From positions 1 through 37,558 of the forward strand of contig JACOMV010000004.1 in the NCBI GenBank assembly GCA_014324065.1: a stretch of DNA of 37,558 nucleotides, in the 5' to 3' direction. A model generated the notes under the pieces. It was not told where the DNA came from. It searched no databases and saw only the letters and a list, made by a program, of their open reading frames with translations. Within the stretch, counting starts at the first letter, position 1. The number at the start of each line of letters is the position of its first letter. Origin of the DNA: Hormoscilla sp. SP12CHS1 (lineage in GTDB: Bacteria > Cyanobacteriota > Cyanobacteriia > Cyanobacteriales > Desertifilaceae). Both the position numbers and the translations under genes were made by a program. Below are positions 1-7,353 of this stretch, piece by piece.

Positions 1-105
1 GAACTTGATGATGGCGACTTTGATGATAAATTCGTAAGAGCAATTTTGCAGAAAGCTCATTTATTTCGCGCATTAAAATTATTCTTAATTTCTCCTAAAG
101 GTTAG
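1..105 (+). CDS. C-terminal end of a gene cut by the window edge
   Basis: Frame 1 is open from the first base to a TAG at 103-105 and gives 34 residues. It begins with an acidic stretch (ELDDGDFDD) followed by a basic, leucine-rich helix-like tail ending in PKG. It is too short to assign to a family. The next 110 bases hold no continuation of the gene, so this is probably the true C-terminus of a protein encoded to the left. It could also be chance open frame. Confidence 0.35.
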   Translation, partial: ELDDGDFDDKFVRAILQKAHLFRALKLFLISPKG

Positions 106-216
106 TCATATTATGTCAAAAGAGCACCAGCAGAGCATGAAAACCGACTCCCCGTTAGTTTGACAAAAATCTGCTATATGTACGAGTAGCTATATCTAGT
201 ATAACAAGTTTTTTTT

Positions 217-492
217 GTGCAATTAATTTTGTCCAACTATGAGGCTCAAGATGCGATCGCCAGATGGAGATCGGAACTGGCGGCTCTTTATGCTCCCTCT
301 CCTGAAACTCAACTTCCGACAACATCCAATGAACTGGCATCATCCGATGAACCAGCTCCAGCCTATCGGCTTGCACCTCGCGGATCGCAAGCTACACCTC
401 CGGGGACATCCTATCAGGCTCCAGTTCGGACACCAGATGTTAGCAGACAACCCGTCCGATCGCAGATCCCAGAACCTGAACTAAACTATTAG
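217..492 (+). CDS. Doubtful short frame, Pro/Ser/Thr-rich
   Basis: A GTG-started frame of 91 codons. The first 30 residues could form a helix (AIARWRSELAALYA). The rest is rich in Pro, Ser, Thr and Gln and probably disordered. There is no clear ribosome binding site, because the start sits directly after a run of eight T. An in-frame stop lies just upstream, so it is not simply a truncated longer frame. The amino-acid make-up is more protein-like than that of neighbouring frames, and it may be the remnant of a longer gene. I recognise no family. Confidence 0.25.
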   Translation: MQLILSNYEAQDAIARWRSELAALYAPSPETQLPTTSNELASSDEPAPAYRLAPRGSQATPPGTSYQAPVRTPDVSRQPVRSQIPEPELNY

Positions 493-507
493 GCGTTGCA
501 CCAACTC

Positions 508-544
508 GGTCCTGGTAGGGTCCTGGTCCTGGTAGGGTCCTGGT
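508..544. repeat. 17-bp direct tandem repeat
   Basis: Two overlapping copies of a 20-base GGTCCTGGTAGGG-type unit occur at 508-527 and 525-544, a period of 17. It sits just left of the nested inverted repeat and looks like slippage-derived intergenic sequence. Confidence 0.7.
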
Positions 545-561
545 ACCGGTCAGTAGACGAT

Positions 562-646
562 GTCTCTGGGGTAGTGCTTAAGGCGCGAGGTATCTCCTGG
601 GTAGTGCTTAAGGCGCGGCCTTCGCGAGATACCTCGACCCAGAGAC
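562..646. repeat. Nested inverted repeat with internal direct repeats
   Basis: An outer arm GTCTCTGGG (562-570) pairs with CCCAGAGAC (638-646). An inner arm CGAGGTATCTC (586-596) pairs with GAGATACCTCG (626-636). Between the inner arms is the short palindrome AAGGCGCGGCCTT. A 19-base direct repeat starting GGGTAGTGCTTAAGG occurs at 569-587 and 599-617. On one strand this could fold into a long interrupted hairpin. It resembles a small non-autonomous repeat more than a terminator. Confidence 0.65.
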
Positions 647-899
647 GATGTCTCCTGTGTGCCTTATGGACCCTGGGACAAGAGCAAGGAGCAGAGACAT
701 CGGAATCGAATGGTACGCGGTCACTTATCATCCCGTCGTTGCAATTAGCCATTAGCCATTAACGATTCGCTAGAGCATGGACGCTTATTGCAAAAATATT
801 AAGTATTGTTAAACTAGGTTGACAAAAGCCAAGATGGGTTTGTTATACTACGGACGGTCAGGAACTGCGCTTAAGGGATCAATAGTCATTGTGTCGAGG

Positions 900-958
900 C
901 AAGTATCACTTGACATAGCGCGCTCTGATATCAGATCGCGCATGTAAAGTGATACTTG
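900..958. repeat. 59-bp near-perfect palindrome
   Basis: CAAGTATCACTT (900-911) mirrors AAGTGATACTTG (947-958), and the symmetry continues inwards through GCGCG to the exact centre TCTGATATCAGA (924-935). Over the whole length I count two mismatched pairs and one bulged base. Eight G residues follow at 958-965. With no gene on either side for several hundred bases, it could be a small repeat element, a cruciform-forming site or a protein-binding palindrome. Confidence 0.8.
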
Positions 959-1370
959 GGGGGGGATAATTGAGAGATACTTGTGCTTTTTGAGTAACTC
1001 CCCCCTCGTAGCGGAGGGTTCCCGGAGCGTGCGAAGCAATCTCCAGTCGTCATGCTGGCGTTGATATGAAGAGCGCTCCTGCTTACGCACGATGGATATG
1101 CTGCGAAGGCCGGGGGACTCGGGCCTGGAGTGCTGCGCAGCGTGGCGTTCCGAGCGCTAGCGAAGCAATCTCTCGAGGAAGGAAAAGGAGGTAAAAAGTA
1201 CATAGCACGAAAAACGCGCTCTCAATAATATGTTGAGAGCATTGCCGGCGATATCCTTTGACGCATATGATGGTATAATTACTATCTCTGACGCAAATGT
1301 TGTAGTTGCTAAAAGTTGAGATTGCTTCGTTCCTCGAACGCTGCGCGACTTTGTGATAAAGATAGCACGA

Positions 1371-3077
1371 ATGAATGATGAGTATTCATGGCAGCTGCTG
1401 TTAATCGATCGGGACCAGATTTTCCGGCTGGGTCTACGGACAATATGCCAGCAGTCTGCGGAGCTGGAGGTGGTGGCAGAAGCTGACAGTAGGGCAGGGG
1501 CGGAGCAGGTTCTGGCCGCCCGTTCCGAAACTGTCCGAGTGGACTTGGTAATTCTCGATCTAGTGTTGGATATGTCCAATGGGGATCCCCTACAAATCTG
1601 TCAGCTGTTGAAAACCCGATATTATGACTTGCCTGTTTTACTGCTGACTGCTATACAGGATGCAACGGTGCTGCGTCAAGCTCAGGTTTTGGGGGTGAAT
1701 GGTTATTGTCCTAAAGGTATTGCGGTCCCCGAGTTGGTGAGGGTGATACGCCTTGTGGCAGCTGGTGAGAATTACTGGGAACTGGCGAGATCCTCTGGAT
1801 CGAGACCTCTAGGTTTTGTGGCCCGTGTTGGTAATAGCTGGCGCTTGTCGGGGTTGCGACAAATTGCGGCCTCCAGGGCGAAGGCGATCGGTCAACTGCA
1901 AAACCCGGCCCTTTCTCCTCTGAGTCGGGCAATTTTGGTGGGACGCTTGCGAGAACTGCAAACTGCTAGTTGGTTACTCAATCAGCTGTTCGCCCCACAG
2001 GTCCAGAATAAGCTGCCAGTTCCGATAAGCCCACTCCCCAATACTGTAGCGGTCCCGCAAAAGGGGTCGGAAATTCCTAATGCTTCACTCTCCTGCTGGA
2101 GTTTGAGCTCCCGACAAGCTTCTTTATTTCCCTCGATGACTGCTAAACTGGGTTGGGACTTGCAAAACTTGACGGGTCTGCCCCTAGAAATTGATATTTT
2201 ACGCGAGGAAAAGAAACGGGAACTGCTATATACTATATTGCGGCAATTAGAAAAAATCTTGAATGAATTACATTTTGGTCAGGTAGAACTAAGTAAATTA
2301 AAAGAGCAGAATTTGGAAATTTTGCAGGATTTGTGGTCGGAGTCAACTAAAGATTTTTTTTGGAAGTATTATCGGGTGCAAGTGGGCGATCGCTCATTGG
2401 ATATGCTGGTGGTTCTGCTGCAAGATGCCCCAGTTGTGATGGCAACAATTCTTAACAAAATTCCTCTGGTGATGGAGTTATTTTCTCATTTGTTGTACGA
2501 GCAGCCTTTAATAATTGATAATGCTCCCTACTCGGCGGGAACCACTGAAGCGATCGCCCGCGCCGAAGCGGTGATGGAAAATTTAATCATTCAGGTGGCT
2601 AATGGGGTCGTGCAACCGCTGTTGAATAATTTTGCAGATGTGATGGCAATTAAATCATTGTTTTATGACCGGGAATTAATTTCAACTCGCGCTATAGAAA
2701 GATTTAGAAATAATTTGTCTTGGAAATATCGCTACGAGCAATTGTTTGCAGAACCCAAGGCGATCTTTGAAAGCCAGTATATTCTGTTTGGTTTTGATAG
2801 TCGGGGCATTAAAAAAATATCGATCTATGCTCCCAGACGCCCAGAGTTAGAAAAACTGACGGGCTGGCAGCAGGCGGTTACTTTGGCCCTAGAAATAAGG
2901 GATGCGATCGGGCCTCGTTTGCGGTCGGTTATTGCTTTCGTCGGTAGCAGCATTGTCTATATTCTTACCCAAGTAATTGGTAGAGGTATTGGTTTAATTG
3001 GTCGCGGTATCCTGCAAGGGATAGGGAATTCCTGGTCGGAAAATCAGCTTGACAAAAATGGCGAGCGGCAAAAATGA
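1371..3077 (+). CDS. Response regulator: REC domain plus long cyanobacterial C-terminal region (DUF3685/Ycf55-like)
   Basis: A 568-aa protein when started at ATG 1371; an in-frame GTG at 1353 would add six residues. Residues 7-130 form a receiver domain with the acidic pair Asp13/Asp15, the phospho-acceptor Asp63 in VILDL, Thr93 in LLLTA and Lys115 in CPKG, so the domain should be phosphorylatable. No HTH or other DNA-binding output follows. Instead there are about 430 residues of mainly helical sequence with a hydrophobic, glycine-rich C-terminal tail. This layout matches cyanobacterial response regulators whose C-terminal part is annotated DUF3685 or Ycf55-like; I assign that from memory of the family and less firmly than the REC domain. 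A partner kinase is not in the window. The gene stands alone on the plus strand, with repeats on both sides and no clear Shine-Dalgarno sequence. Confidence 0.8.
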   Translation: MNDEYSWQLLLIDRDQIFRLGLRTICQQSAELEVVAEADSRAGAEQVLAARSETVRVDLVILDLVLDMSNGDPLQICQLLKTRYYDLPVLLLTAIQDATVLRQAQVLGVNGYCPKGIAVPELVRVIRLVAAGENYWELARSSGSRPLGFVARVGNSWRLSGLRQIAASRAKAIGQLQNPALSPLSRAILVGRLRELQTASWLLNQLFAPQVQNKLPVPISPLPNTVAVPQKGSEIPNASLSCWSLSSRQASLFPSMTAKLGWDLQNLTGLPLEIDILREEKKRELLYTILRQLEKILNELHFGQVELSKLKEQNLEILQDLWSESTKDFFWKYYRVQVGDRSLDMLVVLLQDAPVVMATILNKIPLVMELFSHLLYEQPLIIDNAPYSAGTTEAIARAEAVMENLIIQVANGVVQPLLNNFADVMAIKSLFYDRELISTRAIERFRNNLSWKYRYEQLFAEPKAIFESQYILFGFDSRGIKKISIYAPRRPELEKLTGWQQAVTLALEIRDAIGPRLRSVIAFVGSSIVYILTQVIGRGIGLIGRGILQGIGNSWSENQLDKNGERQK

Positions 3078-3182
3078 TAAGCAATTCAAAATTATTTCTT
3101 CAAAATTAAAAATTGCCAAAGCAATTGAAAACAAGTATCTTAGCTTTCCTTTTTATGCAATTTAAATGCGCGGCAGCTTATG

Positions 3183-3238
3183 GAGAATTGAGAATAGAGA
3201 ATTGAGAATGGAGAATTGAAAATGGAGAATTGAAAATG
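3183..3238. repeat. Four tandem copies of a 14-bp unit
   Basis: The unit GAGAATTGARAATR occurs four times in a row, with a degraded fifth copy after it. Related AATTG/CAACTG-type repeats recur at about 3279, 11171 and 12013. They are of the short tandem repeat kind common in cyanobacterial intergenic DNA. Confidence 0.8.
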
Positions 3239-3311
3239 AAGAACTGACGGGCAGGCGATCCGCCCTACACGCTAGTCAGTTATCAGTTGTCAGCGTCACG
3301 GTACTGGTCAC

Positions 3312-3422
3312 AACGTACTCTGGCAGGGAACTGCCTGTTACTTGCTCACTATTACGGTTTCAAATCTCAACTATTATGACTGATTGTCGATTAGAACGTA
3401 CTCTGGCAGGGATCTGCCTGTT
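3312..3422. repeat. 28-bp direct repeat spanning the start of the thioredoxin-like gene
   Basis: AACGTACTCTGGCAGGG followed by ACTGCCTGTT at 3312-3339 recurs with one change at 3395-3422. The second copy lies inside the signal-peptide codons of the next gene. The copies are offset by 83 bases, so the upstream one cannot be read in the same frame. A local duplication of the gene's 5' end is the simplest explanation. Confidence 0.8.
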
Positions 3423-3948
3423 GATGTTGTGTGTTACCCTCAGCTGGATGCAGCTGCTGGAAATGCCACCGGCGCTAGCGGGGATTAATGATGATAACTT
3501 TGATGGTAATATCTTTGCTCTCTATGGCGGTAATGGTTCATTGATACCGCCGAAAGTGACATTGGCACAAGCTCTGAAGCGGGATAAGCCCATCCTGCTG
3601 GTGTTTTACGTGGATGACAGCCGCGACTGCAAGCAATATTCTACTGTGGTTTCCCAACTTCAGGCATTTTATGGAGTGCCCGCAGATTTTATCCCGATCG
3701 ATGTGGATGCGATTTTGCCCAAATCTACCTATGAACCTACGGAACCGGGATATTATTATGAAGGCTTGGTGCCTCAAACTCTGATCCTGGATGAGACGGG
3801 TAAGGTGGTTTTTAACGCTAGCGGCAATATCCCCTTTGAACGGGTGGATGATGCCTTCCGGGAGGTGTTTGATTTGTTACCCCGATCGGAATCGGTCGAG
3901 TTGAGGCGGCGACCAGTGAATGAAATCAATGTGGAGTTGACTCAATAG
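3376..3948 (+). CDS. Secreted or lumenal thioredoxin-fold protein
   Basis: 190 residues. The first 36 form a signal peptide: a short charged start, a hydrophobic core (ICLLMLCVTLSW) and a likely cleavage site after PALA. The mature part opens with GINDDNFDGNIFALYGGNGSL and contains a thioredoxin-like core: a strand LLVFYVDD, then SRDCKQYS where a CxxC would normally sit, then the cis-proline region VPQTLILDETG. Only one cysteine remains at the active-site position, so it is unlikely to be a classical disulfide reductase. I recall near-identical cyanobacterial proteins annotated as thylakoid photosystem I accessory factors, but I cannot check this. The strong hairpin at 3983-4010 lies just downstream, so it is probably a single-gene unit. 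Confidence 0.75.
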   Translation: MTDCRLERTLAGICLLMLCVTLSWMQLLEMPPALAGINDDNFDGNIFALYGGNGSLIPPKVTLAQALKRDKPILLVFYVDDSRDCKQYSTVVSQLQAFYGVPADFIPIDVDAILPKSTYEPTEPGYYYEGLVPQTLILDETGKVVFNASGNIPFERVDDAFREVFDLLPRSESVELRRRPVNEINVELTQ

Positions 3949-3982
3949 ACACGGCCCTCATCCTAAAGGGTGGGGTTACAAG

Positions 3983-4010
3983 AACCAAGCCCGCCTGCGC
4001 GGGCTTGGTT
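3983..4010 (+). terminator. Strong GC-rich hairpin after the thioredoxin-like gene
   Basis: AACCAAGCCCGC and GCGGGCTTGGTT form a perfect 12-bp stem around a 4-base loop, 35 bases after the stop codon. There is no run of T downstream, so it is not a textbook intrinsic terminator, but it is the best stem in this part of the window and may work in both directions. Confidence 0.65.
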
Positions 4011-4030
4011 ACTTGCATTGGAGGCATGCT

Positions 4031-4252
4031 ATGACTTTATTTACTCCGATAAAAGAAGAGCCCGATCCTGGCTGGTTTTGTCCACTCTTGAATAAAGAGA
4101 TAAAAGAGGGATATTGTTACGAGGTTAACTACAAGAGGCTCGGTTGTTTCAAGCCTGATGCTTTACGAGAAGTGAAGATGCGCACTGGGAAATCAACCGA
4201 ACAGATATCTCAAGTATGTGAAAACTGTCCTAATAATCCATTTCAGAAGTAA
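4031..4252 (+). CDS. Small cysteine-rich protein of unknown function
   Basis: 73 residues from ATG 4031. That start is chosen because GGAGG lies at 4020-4024, six bases upstream; the in-frame TTG at 4013 has no such site. Five cysteines are present (FCP, YCY, GCF, VCENCP); the last pair is CxxC, and the set could bind a metal such as zinc or an Fe-S cluster. There is no signal peptide or membrane segment. I do not recognise the family. The gene follows immediately after the hairpin at 3983-4010, so it probably has its own promoter. Confidence 0.6.
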   Translation: MTLFTPIKEEPDPGWFCPLLNKEIKEGYCYEVNYKRLGCFKPDALREVKMRTGKSTEQISQVCENCPNNPFQK

Positions 4253-4385
4253 AAACGGCGATCGGCTTATGAGAGAACTCGATACTATCAATTACATAGA
4301 TATGAGGGGCTCGACATGTTCATCGCTGTCAATCATGAGTTAAGGCAATTTATCAAAAAATAGATATCAAACTATTCAGCAATTT

Positions 4386-4667
4386 ATGCGGTCTTTACTC
4401 AATCAGCCTTCTGAAGAAAGCCGCCAGCTTTTCTTAGATTTGAATCCACCCCAATCAGATTCTGATTTTATTTCAGCTTGCTTTCCCATCCCCGATTTTA
4501 AGCAAGCTGAAGTCGCGATCGCCATTCGTTGCGCGATTGCCAAATTGAAAAAGGTGTCAAGTGAATCGCTCCGGGCTAACGGTCTTTTGCCGAGCCAATT
4601 TTGCTTACATTATCGCCTTTCATTCCCGTGCGCAAGAAGATCTAGAGCGGGTCAGCAAACCGGTTAG
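4386..4667 (+). CDS. Hypothetical small protein, possibly a remnant
   Basis: 93 codons from ATG. The first two thirds look like folded protein (an acidic N-terminus, then a helix-like KQAEVAIAIRCAIAKLKK). The last 25 residues are arginine- and cysteine-rich and read like out-of-frame translation. From about 4561 the plausible coding signal moves to the +1 frame, described as the next feature. Either two overlapping small genes exist here or one gene has been frameshifted. No convincing ribosome binding site precedes the ATG. Function unknown. Confidence 0.3.
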   Translation: MRSLLNQPSEESRQLFLDLNPPQSDSDFISACFPIPDFKQAEVAIAIRCAIAKLKKVSSESLRANGLLPSQFCLHYRLSFPCARRSRAGQQTG

Positions 4668-4719
4668 AAAAAGAGTCGGACAGGCCCGATCGCTAGCCAG
4701 AAATCAACGGGAGATGTAG
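4561..4719 (+). CDS. Possible small overlapping gene or frameshifted tail of the previous one
   Basis: A GTG-started frame of 52 residues ending in TAG. It has a hydrophobic start (FCRANFAYIIAF) and a strongly basic end with heptad-like spacing (QEDLERVSKPVRKRVGQARS). AAAAAGG lies about seven bases upstream of the GTG, a reasonable ribosome binding site. It overlaps the end of the 4386 frame in another register. If the pair is one broken gene, the shift would lie between about 4555 and 4600. No family recognised. Confidence 0.3.
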   Translation: MNRSGLTVFCRANFAYIIAFHSRAQEDLERVSKPVRKRVGQARSLARNQREM

Positions 4720-5087
4720 AGAGGAAGTACCACAAGCACGGCAAAACAGGCCGACGGAACAGAAAAAAGATGCTCCCGGATATCTCGAACCGATCTCATA
4801 GCACTGGTATCGGACTGGTACTGGTAACCGCTCGCCGATCGCTGGCACTAGCCCCTTGTCATTGGGGTCCAGGATATGATCAGCTAAATAGGATTTTTCA
4901 CGAAAGAACCAATCCTGACCGGAGCGGTATGCTGAGGTCAGGATTTTCCTCACGAGCAGAACTACCAAAACAGCAAAAAGGCGATCGCCCGAAGGCATGA
5001 CGGGCACTCTTAAGGAACCGCTATAGAAGCTTGCCTTAGCAGACTACTCGCGTTAAACTGAAGGAAGAGACTGATGGGCTGAGGGTC
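4720..5087. other. Gap with one hairpin, no clear gene
   Basis: The only structure I see is the hairpin at 4911-4945. A minus-strand frame (4693-5007) has fairly protein-like composition but no recognisable motif, start signal or neighbour, so I do not call it a gene. Confidence 0.4.
4911..4945. repeat. Perfect 10-bp inverted repeat
   Basis: AATCCTGACC (4911-4920) and GGTCAGGATT (4936-4945) enclose 15 bases. It is followed by TTCC rather than a T run. It may be an operator or a weak terminator ahead of the 5088 gene. Confidence 0.5.
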
Positions 5088-5696
5088 ATGTCACAGGTCT
5101 ACAGTACTGAGGAGTTAATCGAAATATTGGCCTCGGAGCGCCAAGCTTGCATAAAGGGAGAGCGCCTCAATCTTAAGGCCAAAGCGTCTGGTAATCCTGC
5201 GATCGACTGCTTGCTGAACGTTGAGGGGCTGCAAAAGTTTACGGCCTATCAAGATTTTAAGGCGACGGTTCACCGCTACCAGAGGGAACGGCAAGTCTCG
5301 GGTATTGTCTGGCGTCACCTGCAAGTTAAGGGTAAGACTCTCCATTATCCAGTAGTCCACGAGCAGCTGATCGCTCTCTCTAGGGACCTGGAGATCCTGA
5401 AGGCGCATCAGGCGGAAGTGTTGGCATTCTGGCAAGAGGTGACGTTGGGGATGGAATTGTATTTGAGTGTTGCCAGCGGTAAGGACTACCGACCGATCGC
5501 CCCTGGGGAGGTAGAAGGACTTGCTCGCAGAACGGAATGGGCTTACCTGTGGAAATGGGAGAAGTCAGATTTTTTGGAAATGGTCTTGCAGCTAGGATGG
5601 GGAAAACCCTCTGAGGCGTCTTACCGACGGGGATGGCCCGCATCTGGTAGCGAGTACGTTCATGCTGTTAAACCCGGTGCCCGTCCGATTTGCTAA
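5088..5696 (+). CDS. Conserved cyanobacterial hypothetical protein
   Basis: A 202-residue soluble protein, rich in helix and aromatic residues. It has an N-terminal STEELIEILASERQAC helix, a central FTAYQDFKATVHRYQRE helix and a tryptophan-rich C-terminal half (YLWKWEKSDFLEMVLQLGWG). It has the look of a well-kept, full-length cyanobacterial protein and I think I have seen close relatives labelled only as hypothetical; I know no function for it. No membrane segment or signal peptide is present. The start has GAGGG only two bases upstream, and AAGGAAGAG lies further away. It ends 11 bases before the decayed DUF4365 gene on the same strand. Confidence 0.65.
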   Translation: MSQVYSTEELIEILASERQACIKGERLNLKAKASGNPAIDCLLNVEGLQKFTAYQDFKATVHRYQRERQVSGIVWRHLQVKGKTLHYPVVHEQLIALSRDLEILKAHQAEVLAFWQEVTLGMELYLSVASGKDYRPIAPGEVEGLARRTEWAYLWKWEKSDFLEMVLQLGWGKPSEASYRRGWPASGSEYVHAVKPGARPIC

Positions 5697-5707
5697 GATA
5701 GCTGTCC

Positions 5708-6266
5708 ATGTCAAAAAATTGTATAATTAGCGGAGGTGGAGGTAGTGTAAGAGTGGATCTCAATACCCAGAAAGAGGAATTCAGATATGCGTACATATAT
5801 ACTGTGGCATCAGCGGCAGGTTACTCATTTCAGAGAGCATCCTCCCCGTTAGATAAAGTTGGTATTGACGCGATCGTTACAGGACTGGGAGTACAAGGAA
5901 AGCAGCGGAGTTTTCCTCAGCTCCATTTGCAGGTGAAATCCACTTCAAAATATGTAATTGCCGATCGGGAGATTAGGTATCCCCTTAGAGTAATAGATTA
6001 CGAACGCTTGAGAGACGATAATCGTGTAATTTCTCTCATATTGGTTCTAATTTTAGTCCCAGAAAATGTAGAAGAGTGGTTGCGATAATCTGAACGGGAA
6101 CTCTGCCTGAAATATTGTGGCTACTGGATGTCATTACAAGGATCGCCAGGGACAGAAAATAAAGAAACTGTGATGGTATACGTGCCACACGCTGCGCTAA
6201 AATTTGTTCACTGTGGACGCTATGAAGAGGATTATGCAGCGCATTGGAGCAGGAGAAACGCTATGA
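5708..6266 (+). pseudogene. DUF4365 family protein, broken by one stop and one frameshift
   Basis: The first 126 codons give a DUF4365-like sequence: an EEFRYAYIYTVASAAGY start, then GID and LQVKST, which fit the spaced acidic and QxK residues of PD-(D/E)XK-type nuclease folds. A TAA at 6086-6088 follows EEWLR, yet the same frame continues at once with a family-like SERELCLKYCGYWMSLQG. Around 6196-6206, in an AAAATTT run, the coding signal jumps to the +1 frame, which then reads LFTVDAMKRIMQRIGAGETL and stops at TGA 6264-6266. That end is what I expect for the family. Removing the stop and one extra base would restore a protein of about 185 residues. The start at 6263 of the next gene overlaps its stop as ATGA. 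Function in this strain is probably lost. DUF4365 proteins are of uncertain role; a nuclease or defence link is inference. Confidence 0.75.
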
Positions 6267-6541
6267 AAGCAGTTATCCGAGATCTTGATGTGCTTAAAGC
6301 TATAGAACCACCCCAGGTGGCTACATACCTGCAAGCTAATGGTTGGAACCAAGAGAGTATGATTGCTGATAAGGCATCTATTTGGATTCAGAAAACTGAT
6401 GCGGGAGAGGAATTCGATATTCTGTTACCTTTGAAGTCAGAATTTACGGATTTTCCCATTCTCATCAGTCAAGTTATAGAAAATTTGGAATCTGCTGAAG
6501 ATCGATCGCAGTTAGAAATTATCAGCGATATTATTAATTAA
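6263..6541 (+). CDS. Small partner protein of the DUF4365 gene
   Basis: 92 residues from ATG 6263. The start is supported by AGGAG at 6251-6255, seven bases upstream, and by the ATGA overlap with the stop of the DUF4365 frame. A longer reading from 6128 only joins it to the out-of-place tail of that gene. The sequence is acidic and well ordered (MKAVIRDLDVL, then ATYLQANGW, then an EEFDILLPL strand and QLEIISDI at the end). I recall similar small cyanobacterial proteins next to DUF4365 genes. A toxin/antitoxin-like or regulatory relation is possible but not shown. Unlike its neighbour it is intact. Its stop codon lies inside the left arm of the next element. Confidence 0.6.
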   Translation: MKAVIRDLDVLKAIEPPQVATYLQANGWNQESMIADKASIWIQKTDAGEEFDILLPLKSEFTDFPILISQVIENLESAEDRSQLEIISDIIN

Positions 6542-6688
6542 CTCAAGTTGCTACCTATAAAAATTTCGACCTCTCAGACAGCAATTTTTGGCAAAGATAT
6601 CCAACATTATGCCAAATCACAAGGCTCTAAAGGCTAATTTTGGCTAATTTTGGTATTGGGGTTCTGTAGGTAGCAACTTAGGTTAATT
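6536..6688. mobile_element. MITE-like element with 22-bp terminal inverted repeats
   Basis: The left end 6536-6557 and the right end 6667-6688 are inverted copies that differ at two of 22 positions; the inner 13 bases (AAGTTGCTACCTA against TAGGTAGCAACTT) are perfect. The 153-bp element has no coding capacity. It contains a short GGCTAATTTT tandem. The left end overlaps the stop codon of the preceding gene, so the insertion sits exactly at that gene's 3' end. The parent transposase is not in the window. Confidence 0.65.
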
Positions 6689-6965
6689 ACGATTCAGATG
6701 CGATCGCCTTGCGCGTACCTCCGACTCTTGCTGACAAGGGCACCATGCTGCTGGCAGATAATATCGATCTGATCCAATCTCTGAGAGATACCCTCCTTTG
6801 GGCAGCTTGTGCTACTCTTAAAAGACAAGCTTACTTTCCAGAACCCGCTGGAGAAGCCTTGGCTACCTGGGTCAATTGCGACTCGGATTGACGAGGCCAT
6901 ATCCTGGCTGCATTCTTACCATTCTATCCCCAATTGGTTTAATTCATCATGGTGCTCATAATTCT
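6689..6965. other. Short region without a convincing gene
   Basis: Open frames exist on both strands here (6709-6891 plus, 6694-6900 minus). Neither has a start signal, a recognisable domain or a partner. HIP1 and related sites are present. I see nothing else. Confidence 0.35.
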
Positions 6966-7310
6966 ATGATACCATTTGATCGCCAAGTTGTCAAGACCTG
7001 GGTGCAAGCTTTGGAGGAGATCGCCTGGGCCGCAGAGAAATCTCTGTCTACGGGAAATTTATCGCCTTTTGTCGGCACGGAAAAACAGGGAGTTAGCGCT
7101 AATCTCTGCGCTGCAATTGCTCGGATATATGATATCATTGGCAATAATAGCATCGAGATTAATTTGACTTGGTCTCCTATGCTGCCAGTGGAAAAGCCCC
7201 GCCAGATTATTATCCCCGATCGGGCCATAAGGGCGATCGCACCTCTTGCCAGTCTGGGCCTTCAGGAAAATTGGCAGCGATCCTTACATAAGGAGGCGAT
7301 AGTCCCCTGA
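6966..7310 (+). CDS. Hypothetical protein next to the eCIS cluster
   Basis: 114 residues from ATG 6966. The frame is open from 6876, but the added residues read poorly. The N-terminal part is helical (VVKTWVQALEEIAWAAEKSL), the middle contains FVGTEKQGVSANLCAAIARIYDII, and the end is basic. It converges with the minus-strand spike gene, whose stop is 43 bases away. No domain recognised. It could be a remnant. Confidence 0.35.
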   Translation: MIPFDRQVVKTWVQALEEIAWAAEKSLSTGNLSPFVGTEKQGVSANLCAAIARIYDIIGNNSIEINLTWSPMLPVEKPRQIIIPDRAIRAIAPLASLGLQENWQRSLHKEAIVP

Positions 7311-7353
7311 CCACCTCCGGGCAGGCTTCCTACGGCCCTACACGCTGCGCTAC

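Larger units (their letters stand above)
106..1370. other. Repeat-rich gap with no convincing gene
   Basis: About 1.25 kb lies between the truncated left gene and the response regulator. Apart from a doubtful short frame at 217-492 it holds tandem repeats, nested inverted repeats, a long near-palindrome, and at least three copies of a dispersed motif, some of them described separately. The dispersed motif, containing GCGAAGCAATCTC, is seen at 1025-1044 and 1152-1173 and in inverted form at 1318-1345. I see no tRNA, rRNA or good promoter. The density of short repeats fits a cyanobacterial intergenic region that has collected small mobile sequences. Confidence 0.5.

Noticed and set aside
496-762. 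Frames on both strands over the nested repeats
   Set aside because: Composition follows the direct and inverted repeats; no ribosome site and no family features.
4693-5007. Minus-strand frame of 104 codons
   Set aside because: Composition is tolerable, but there is no start signal, family motif or neighbour to support it.
6128-6262. Upstream extension of the small partner gene
   Set aside because: This stretch is the C-terminal part of the DUF4365 gene, first in its original frame and then out of frame after the shift; the ATG at 6263 with AGGAG is the better start.
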